In this document: positions 33,365-37,856 of the stretch, piece by piece
Layout: every line of letters begins with the position of its first letter
How positions within the stretch are numbered: the first letter of the stretch is position 1
Source: Promethearchaeota archaeon
GTDB taxonomy: Archaea; Asgardarchaeota; Lokiarchaeia; Sigyniarchaeales; SOKP01
Length of the DNA stretch: 37,856 bases
Assembly (NCBI GenBank): GCA_019058425.1
Contig: JAHPYZ010000046.1
Coordinates: 1 to 37,856, forward strand
Direction of reading: 5' to 3'
Program-made: the position numbers and the translations under genes
The notes under the pieces: generated by a model
What the model was told of the DNA's origin: nothing
What the model saw: only the letters and a program-made list of their open reading frames with translations
Database searches by the model: none

Positions 33365-34435
33365 ATGATAATCTGCCAAAATTGTGGAACGACGAATAAT
33401 GAAAACGTAAATCGTGTCTGTAGGACATGTGGAGCTCTATTACCAGTACTCACAAAACACACAAGAATAAAGGAACAAAAAACTAGTAAAGAAAAGAAAA
33501 AAGTAAAGAAAACGACAAAAAAACCCACAAAGGAATCAATTGAGGTTGAAAAAAAGAAAAAAGAAGAATTAAAACTTCAAGAAATTCCAAAAGAACCAGA
33601 AATTACAAAAACTCCGATGGAATTGCATGAAATCCCTTCTTCTCCAGATAACATGTTAGAAAGTAATTCCGCAACAGAATATGATACTGACATTAAGGAA
33701 GATGAATCAAAAGGACTACAAGAAATCACCCCCCAGCCATTTAGAGGTTCTATTCTTGATACATCTAAAAAAATATCTCTACCATCAAAATCGAGAGATT
33801 CAATTTCAGATGCCTTTTCAGAACTTAAAAGTTCAATTTTAGAAAAGGAAGAAGATATACCCTCAACTCCAATATCTCCGATTTCTATTGAGACTAATAA
33901 GACGGAAAAAGCTATCTTAAAACAAAAACAATTAGAAAAAGACATGACTGAAGTATTAGGTTTTCTTTCTAAAAAAATTTCAGTTAAACAATTGGAAACA
34001 GTAAAACCAGAGCCAATAAAGGAAGAAAAACCTAAGAAAAAAATACCACCTTCTAGTATGAATGAAATATTAAAGCAATTGTTAAATTTGGATTTAAACA
34101 TTGAAGCATCAGCAATAATCAAAACAGACGGGACAATTTTAGCTTCAGCGATCTCTAGTAGAATTTCTGAATCTTTATTTACTACTATAGGAATGAACCT
34201 TTCAATGATTGGAACTGATATAATTGAAGGTCTAGATGCTGGAGTGTTAAAATCTATCTCAGTTAGAGGAAGTGAAGGTGTGGTAGATCTTGCGCCCATC
34301 GATAGAGAAAATCCCAGTGTTAAGGATATGTTATTAATCTTGTTTTCTCATCCAAAAGTTAAAAGCGGAATAATAGCATTTGCTGTTAATATAGTGAAGA
34401 AGCAATTAAAAGATTATTTAGGATTAAAAGCATAG
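33365..34435 (+). CDS. Zinc ribbon - disordered linker - roadblock/LC7 protein
   Basis: A 356-residue protein. CQNC...CRTC at residues 4-22 is an N-terminal zinc ribbon. A Lys/Glu/Pro/Ser-rich region (about 30-225) is predicted to be disordered. The C-terminal 120 residues form a roadblock/LC7 domain (LNLDLNIEASAIIKTDGTILASAISS, then DLAPI) of the MglB/Ragulator type. MglB-like roadblocks act as GTPase activators or scaffolds for small GTPases. The gene follows the Rag-like GTPase gene by 207 bases on the same strand, suggesting partnership. The opposite-strand open frames here are artefacts of the skewed composition. Confidence 0.83.
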   Translation: MIICQNCGTTNNENVNRVCRTCGALLPVLTKHTRIKEQKTSKEKKKVKKTTKKPTKESIEVEKKKKEELKLQEIPKEPEITKTPMELHEIPSSPDNMLESNSATEYDTDIKEDESKGLQEITPQPFRGSILDTSKKISLPSKSRDSISDAFSELKSSILEKEEDIPSTPISPISIETNKTEKAILKQKQLEKDMTEVLGFLSKKISVKQLETVKPEPIKEEKPKKKIPPSSMNEILKQLLNLDLNIEASAIIKTDGTILASAISSRISESLFTTIGMNLSMIGTDIIEGLDAGVLKSISVRGSEGVVDLAPIDRENPSVKDMLLILFSHPKVKSGIIAFAVNIVKKQLKDYLGLKA

Positions 34436-34464
34436 ATTTTTGTTAAAAGTAGTGAAAAAATTTT

Positions 34465-35262
34465 TTAAATTAATCTTTTTTGTATATTTATTTTATTTAT
34501 TTGAAGAGTTTTGAAATACTGCAGATTATTCTGTAATTCATAAAGAAATGAATTCAATTCATAAATAGAAACAAGAGGAATTTGATTATTATTTATTTTA
34601 TTACTGTTATCTTCAACAGAAACCATAAGAGGTATTAATATAAATGGTAGTCTTTTTCGCAAATTCAATGAATTTCCTAATAAATTTTGGATAAGCTTTG
34701 AAAATATCTCAGGATTTTTTTTTAATGCAATTGCTCTACGATGCTGTAAATTTGCTGCTATATTGATAGCACTAAACGAATCTTTTCGTTTCCACTGTTT
34801 TGCATCAATAAATAATATATAATTACGATAAATTCCAATAACATCAACTTCATATCTTTTTTGGGAGGTTTTGGATTTAAAATTTGATTTATCTGAAAAC
34901 CGGAAATTCCTAATAGTTTTGTAATTATTTAGTCTAAGAATTTCTTCAATTAATGCTTCGAAACCCTTAAAATCTAACAGTGCTGAAAGTTGACTGATAT
35001 CGGCCTCGATGAAATGAAAGGACTCAATTATAAATGAGATTTTATCGATTACCAAGTAATTTATATAATTTCCTTTCTGGATCGATATCGAATCTAAATC
35101 ATATATGATAGTTCTTAAACGTGTCTCATCATACCCTAGTATGGATTCAATTTCTTCAAAACTAAACCATACTTCTGTGATTTCTGGATTTGTATCTTTA
35201 AGAAAAGCAAGTAATTCTCTAAATAATTGCTTTACTGAATGAATACTTATTTGAGAATTCAT
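34465..35262 (-). CDS. PD-(D/E)XK nuclease-like protein (Mrr-like) with N-terminal helical domain
   Basis: A 265-residue protein. The N-terminal 85 residues look like a winged helix (FSFEEIESILGYDETRLRTII). The core has GFEALIEEILRLNNY with a helix Glu, then YEVDVIGIYRNYILFIDAKQW, where Asp and D-A-K occupy the D...(D/E)XK positions, and a conserved Gln-type helix follows (NLQHRRAIALKK). Mrr-like restriction and repair nucleases show this arrangement with ExK; the Asp form is rarer but permitted. It could cut or process DNA or RNA in the cytoplasm. No methylase or defence partner is adjacent, so a restriction role is not supported. Confidence 0.62.
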   Translation of the reverse strand: MNSQISIHSVKQLFRELLAFLKDTNPEITEVWFSFEEIESILGYDETRLRTIIYDLDSISIQKGNYINYLVIDKISFIIESFHFIEADISQLSALLDFKGFEALIEEILRLNNYKTIRNFRFSDKSNFKSKTSQKRYEVDVIGIYRNYILFIDAKQWKRKDSFSAINIAANLQHRRAIALKKNPEIFSKLIQNLLGNSLNLRKRLPFILIPLMVSVEDNSNKINNNQIPLVSIYELNSFLYELQNNLQYFKTLQINKINIQKRLI

Positions 35263-35339
35263 TGAAATAGATTATTTTTTTGGCTTAAAATAATCGATAG
35301 AGGGTAGTGAAAAAATGATAATGATTGTGCAAAGTCGCA

Positions 35340-35765
35340 TTATTTAGAATTGTTAGAACCATCAATCAATTTTCTAACTTCATTAAATTCTTCGATGACT
35401 CCTGAATAAATAAAATCTTTTAATTCATCTATATTTTCACATTCCTCAATCTTTTCTTCCAAATCTTTATAAGGAAACCCAATTCTTGTATTTTGTAAAC
35501 GTGCTATTTCAAATCCAAATTTTAAAAGTGTGTAACTTACTAATTCTCTAATGAGTGGGGCAGTTAGTATTTTAAGATTTGAAGCGGCTATAAAACGGAA
35601 TACATCAATAGTAATTTTTTGTGCTTCTTTCTCAGAAAGATCCGTTTCATTTATTAATGAGAGATAAATTCGATTAGGATCAAATTTATCTTTTTTAACT
35701 TTACCTGATTTTTTATCTTTATATAGGACTTCGGGTAATGAATGAAGTATTTTTTCTTCAAACAT
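35340..35765 (-). CDS. Stand-alone ATP-cone domain protein
   Basis: About 141 residues from the Met at 35765 (an ATG at 35777 is the alternative). The region VLYKDKKSGKVKKDKFDPNR to FEIARLQNTRIGFPYKDLEE matches the ATP-cone, the dATP/ATP-sensing regulatory module at the N-terminus of ribonucleotide reductases (as in NrdD) and of NrdR. The catalytic part is absent: after about 40 further residues the protein ends, with a charged helix. It may be a free regulatory subunit of a reductase encoded elsewhere, a transcription factor lacking its zinc ribbon, or a relic. No reductase gene is present in the window. Confidence 0.62.
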   Translation of the reverse strand: MFEEKILHSLPEVLYKDKKSGKVKKDKFDPNRIYLSLINETDLSEKEAQKITIDVFRFIAASNLKILTAPLIRELVSYTLLKFGFEIARLQNTRIGFPYKDLEEKIEECENIDELKDFIYSGVIEEFNEVRKLIDGSNNSK

Positions 35766-35818
35766 AATACAAATCAAAAGTAATAATCATCAATAAAAGC
35801 TTTTATTAAATTTTTATT

Positions 35819-35836
35819 AAGGTTCAAAAAGGTTCA
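35819..35836. repeat. Direct repeat AAGGTTCA with 10-base spacing
   Basis: AAGGTTCA occurs at 35819-35826 and 35829-35836 in the divergent spacer between the ATP-cone gene and the broken GTPase gene, one helical turn apart. It is a possible regulator site, but short. Confidence 0.22.
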
Positions 35837-35969
35837 CCAATTGGGAAAATAAGAATTTAATAAGTATAATTTTTTTGATAATATTGAAGTAATATTAAGA
35901 TTTTATAATATTTTAAAACAAAAGTTATCTTTAACTTAAAATAAAATAAGACGTTCTGAACAAACAAAC

Positions 35970-35975
35970 GGGGAT
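35970..35975 (+). promoter_or_regulatory. Ribosome-binding site GGGGAT deciding the TTG start at 35979
   Basis: It is a one-mismatch form of GGTGAT, three bases ahead of the TTG, and supports initiation there. Confidence 0.5.
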
Positions 35976-35978
35976 TAT

Positions 35979-37442
35979 TTGACAAAAACTAAACCTAAAA
36001 CAAAAAAGGATAAACCGACCGAAGAAGATACATCAAATGGTAAAACAAATATTATAAAGGCAATAGTATTGAGTATATTTGATGAAAATGGACCTACTCC
36101 TAAAATATTCTGGCCTAGTGATTTAGATGAGAGTGCGGGGCTTTTAATAGCGATGAAAACTATATCACTTCTTATGGGAGATAGTACTTATCAAAATGGA
36201 GAAGGTACTGAAGGAGTTAATTATTTTGGAATATTACCTTTCCCTGATTTGAAATTAAATGGGTTAACTTATTTTTTTCTAATTCCTGATGTAAAAGCGC
36301 GTGGAAAAGCTTTAGCTGCTACTATAACTGTATTGATTAATGAAACCGATAGGGTTTTCTTTTATGAGAATATGAAATATTTACGAATTATTATTGATAA
36401 AGCTGCTACTTTAATTCAAATCAATAAAGATAATAGCGAACGAGGAACTATAATGGAAGAAATACGGGAGGAACTTTTTGAATTTGCCATGGATATAAAA
36501 GATCCTCTATCAACAAAAAGACAAATTAAAGTCTTACTAACAGGTTTAGATAAATCGGGAAAAACAAGTTTTATGCTTGGTATTAGAAAAAAATATTCTG
36601 AAATCATAAAATCTTTACCAACTAAAGGTGTTGAGCGAACTGAAGAGAATATCTTTGAAGAACAGAATTCTTTTATTTCCCTGTGGGATTTAGGAGGACA
36701 AAAAAAATATAGATAAAGATATCTTGAACAGAGTAAGGTATATCTATATAATATTGATTTAATGTACTATTTCATCGATATTCAAGATGTAGAAAGGATA
36801 GATGAATCTCTTGATTTGTTTAAAACCATTTTAAACTCGTTAATTGAACTCGAAGAATTTCCACCGATAGTAGTTTTACTCAACAAGTTCGATCCAGACC
36901 TAAAAGGCTCTAAAGAAATTTTTAAAAACTTAGAAATTATTGCAGAAAAGATTAGGGAGAATTCTGAACGGTTTTTTATAAAAATATTCCAAACGAGTAT
37001 TTTTGATCATTGGAGTCTTATTACAGCTTATTCTTTTGGGCTATCGCAGTTAAGTCCTAATCGAGAATTATTTAAAACGCAATTAAAAAAGTTTGCAAAA
37101 AAAACAAACTCTGATGCTATCTTGTTATTAAATGAAAATGGAATAATTTTATCAAGTTTTTCTAAAACAGACATTTCAGGAAGATTGTTTGAAATAAGCG
37201 CACCACATTTTCAATCCCTCTATAAAAACTTTAAAGAATACAAATTATTAAAACAAGACTTTATCGTAGGCTCTGGAATTGCTGATGAATCTAAAAAAGT
37301 GATCTTTAAGAAAATTACAGTGGATAAATATAATTTATATTTACTTTTATTCATAGAACAATCTTCAGAAATAGATAAAATTGAGAAAAATTTACCAGAT
37401 TTCTCAAAAAATTTGGTTGATTTAATTCATACTTATATTTAA
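35979..37442 (+). pseudogene. Longin-like / Rag-like GTPase / roadblock fusion interrupted by an in-frame TAA
   Basis: The same frame runs from TTG 35979 to the stop ending at 37442, broken only by TAA at 36714-36716. Before the stop, 245 residues hold the longin-like module (ENGPTPKIFWP; ILPFPDLKLNGLTYF), G1 GLDKSGKT at 189-196 and G3 WDLGGQ at 236-241. Right after it, RYLEQSKVYLYNIDLMYYFIDIQ, then G4 NKFD and the roadblock-like end continue with no loss of alignment to the 500-residue paralogue at 27316-28818. There R-E-K-Y stands where this has R-stop-R-Y, so one GAA to TAA change explains the break. Without readthrough neither half is a full GTPase. Recent mutation, assembly error or recoding are the options. 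Confidence 0.85.
36714..36716 (+). other. In-frame TAA stop within the GTPase G domain
   Basis: The stop lies 4 codons after WDLGGQ, within switch II. The flanking codons AGA and AGA keep the conserved Arg and the next basic position. No frameshift is needed to rejoin the two halves. Confidence 0.8.
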
Positions 37443-37462
37443 AGAAAAGAAAAAAATTTTTT

Positions 37463-37856
37463 TTAGTATCCAAATACTTCTTTTTTACTTCCTCTTCTGA
37501 TGAGAAGAACAATCACAACAATCACAGCTAATAAACCAATTGATATGAATATGATTGTAAATAATGGAAATGGTAGTAAAGGAGTGAGATCGGATCCAAG
37601 AACAGTTATATCCACTTGATAATTGTACTCAAATGTATCTCCTGGTATATAACCAAATACTGGATTTCCGAATTCACTAACTGTATCAGAAGGTGGAAAA
37701 AAGATATTTGATCCTGCAACCAAATTGAATCTCAGATAATCATTTCTATTAAAATAATCAATATCTTTATGCCAAGTAGGGTCACATACTATCCAGCCGA
37801 TATCTTCTACATAATATTCGACCCAAGCATGTCCTAGCATAGTTGTCGTTAAGTGA
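37463..37856 (-). CDS. Membrane-anchored transglutaminase-like protein, N-terminus beyond window
   Basis: The frame is open through the right edge (HLTTT precedes the Met at 37840), so only the C-terminal 130 residues are seen. GHAWVEYYVEDIGWIVCDPTW holds the His and Asp of the transglutaminase-like Cys-His-Asp triad; the Cys would lie outside the window. After an extracellular segment (VSEFGNPVFGYIPGDTFEY), one transmembrane helix (about LFTIIFISIGLLAVIVVIVLL) and a basic tail RRGSKKEVFGY anchor it, catalytic side out. Archaeal members act as peptidases or unknown cross-linking enzymes at the surface. It is convergent with the broken GTPase gene across a short T-rich gap. Confidence 0.78.
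   Translation of the reverse strand, partial: HLTTTMLGHAWVEYYVEDIGWIVCDPTWHKDIDYFNRNDYLRFNLVAGSNIFFPPSDTVSEFGNPVFGYIPGDTFEYNYQVDITVLGSDLTPLLPFPLFTIIFISIGLLAVIVVIVLLIRRGSKKEVFGY

Noticed and set aside
33577..34299. Minus-strand open frame opposite the zinc-ribbon/roadblock gene
   Set aside because: It is antisense to a disordered Lys/Glu-rich region and a clear roadblock domain, has no recognisable domain of its own, and arises from skewed codon use.
36714..36716. Stop codon read as pyrrolysine or selenocysteine
   Set aside because: The codon is TAA, whereas pyrrolysine uses TAG and selenocysteine TGA. The paralogue has an ordinary Glu at this position.
1..37856. tRNA, rRNA, CRISPR array, transposase or prophage
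   Set aside because: No cloverleaf or TTCGA-type arm, no rRNA-like stretch, no regularly spaced repeats, and no integrase or transposase domain was seen on either strand.

Overview
The window looks like a chromosomal piece of an Asgard archaeon, most likely of the Lokiarchaeia. It is very AT-rich. Archaeal marks include a TATA-binding protein, a UPF0147 protein, GGTGAT ribosome-binding sites (complement of the archaeal 16S 3' end ATCACC), several TTG starts, an archaeosortase-like protein and a stand-alone MtrH-like protein. Seven genes encode Ras/Rab-, Arf- or Rag-like small GTPases, and one more protein carries a roadblock domain; that density is characteristic of Asgard genomes. The lineage is inferred from gene content, since no rRNA is present. 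No tRNA, CRISPR array, insertion sequence or prophage was seen.

Layout. 1-9.8 kb is metabolic: a left-truncated Fe-S protein, the divergent threonine-to-glycine pair tdh/kbl, a PK_C-like protein, a GPH-type symporter, a BKACE-family enzyme divergent from a FATP-like acyl-CoA synthetase with an SDR gene behind it, and a stand-alone Lrp/AsnC effector domain. Two matching palindromes lie between the BKACE and acyl-CoA synthetase genes. 9.8-19.9 kb holds a DUF998-like membrane protein, a Rab-like GTPase, a large exported DUF3160 protein, a nitroreductase, two tandem fusions of an N-terminal longin-like module with a Rab-like GTPase, a seven-helix membrane protein, UPF0147, an enoyl-CoA hydratase and a GTPase with a C-terminal zinc ribbon. 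19.9-25 kb carries PEP synthase, a macrodomain protein, a CxxCxxCC protein and TBP. 25.2-31.4 kb has a small membrane protein overlapping an archaeosortase-like gene, MtrH, a longin-GTPase-roadblock triple fusion, a PurM/AIR-synthase-like protein, and two zinc-ribbon proteins, one with a long charged helix. 31.5-37.9 kb has a LOG-like protein, a Rag-like GTPase followed by a zinc-ribbon/roadblock protein, a PD-(D/E)XK nuclease-like protein, a stand-alone ATP-cone protein, a second triple-fusion GTPase interrupted by one in-frame TAA, and the end of a membrane-anchored transglutaminase-like protein that runs off the right edge.

How the genes may work together. The metabolic part fits amino-acid and acyl-CoA catabolism: threonine cleavage, BKACE chemistry, acyl-CoA activation, enoyl-CoA hydration and PEP synthase for gluconeogenesis. 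The rest is dominated by a GTPase/longin/roadblock set. Four proteins share one N-terminal module with the signatures GPxP and (I/L)(I/L)PxP. Two join it to Rab-like G domains and two to Arf/Rag-like G domains with a C-terminal roadblock-like domain. This modular family is the best candidate for an under-described system here; its role is not shown by the sequence.
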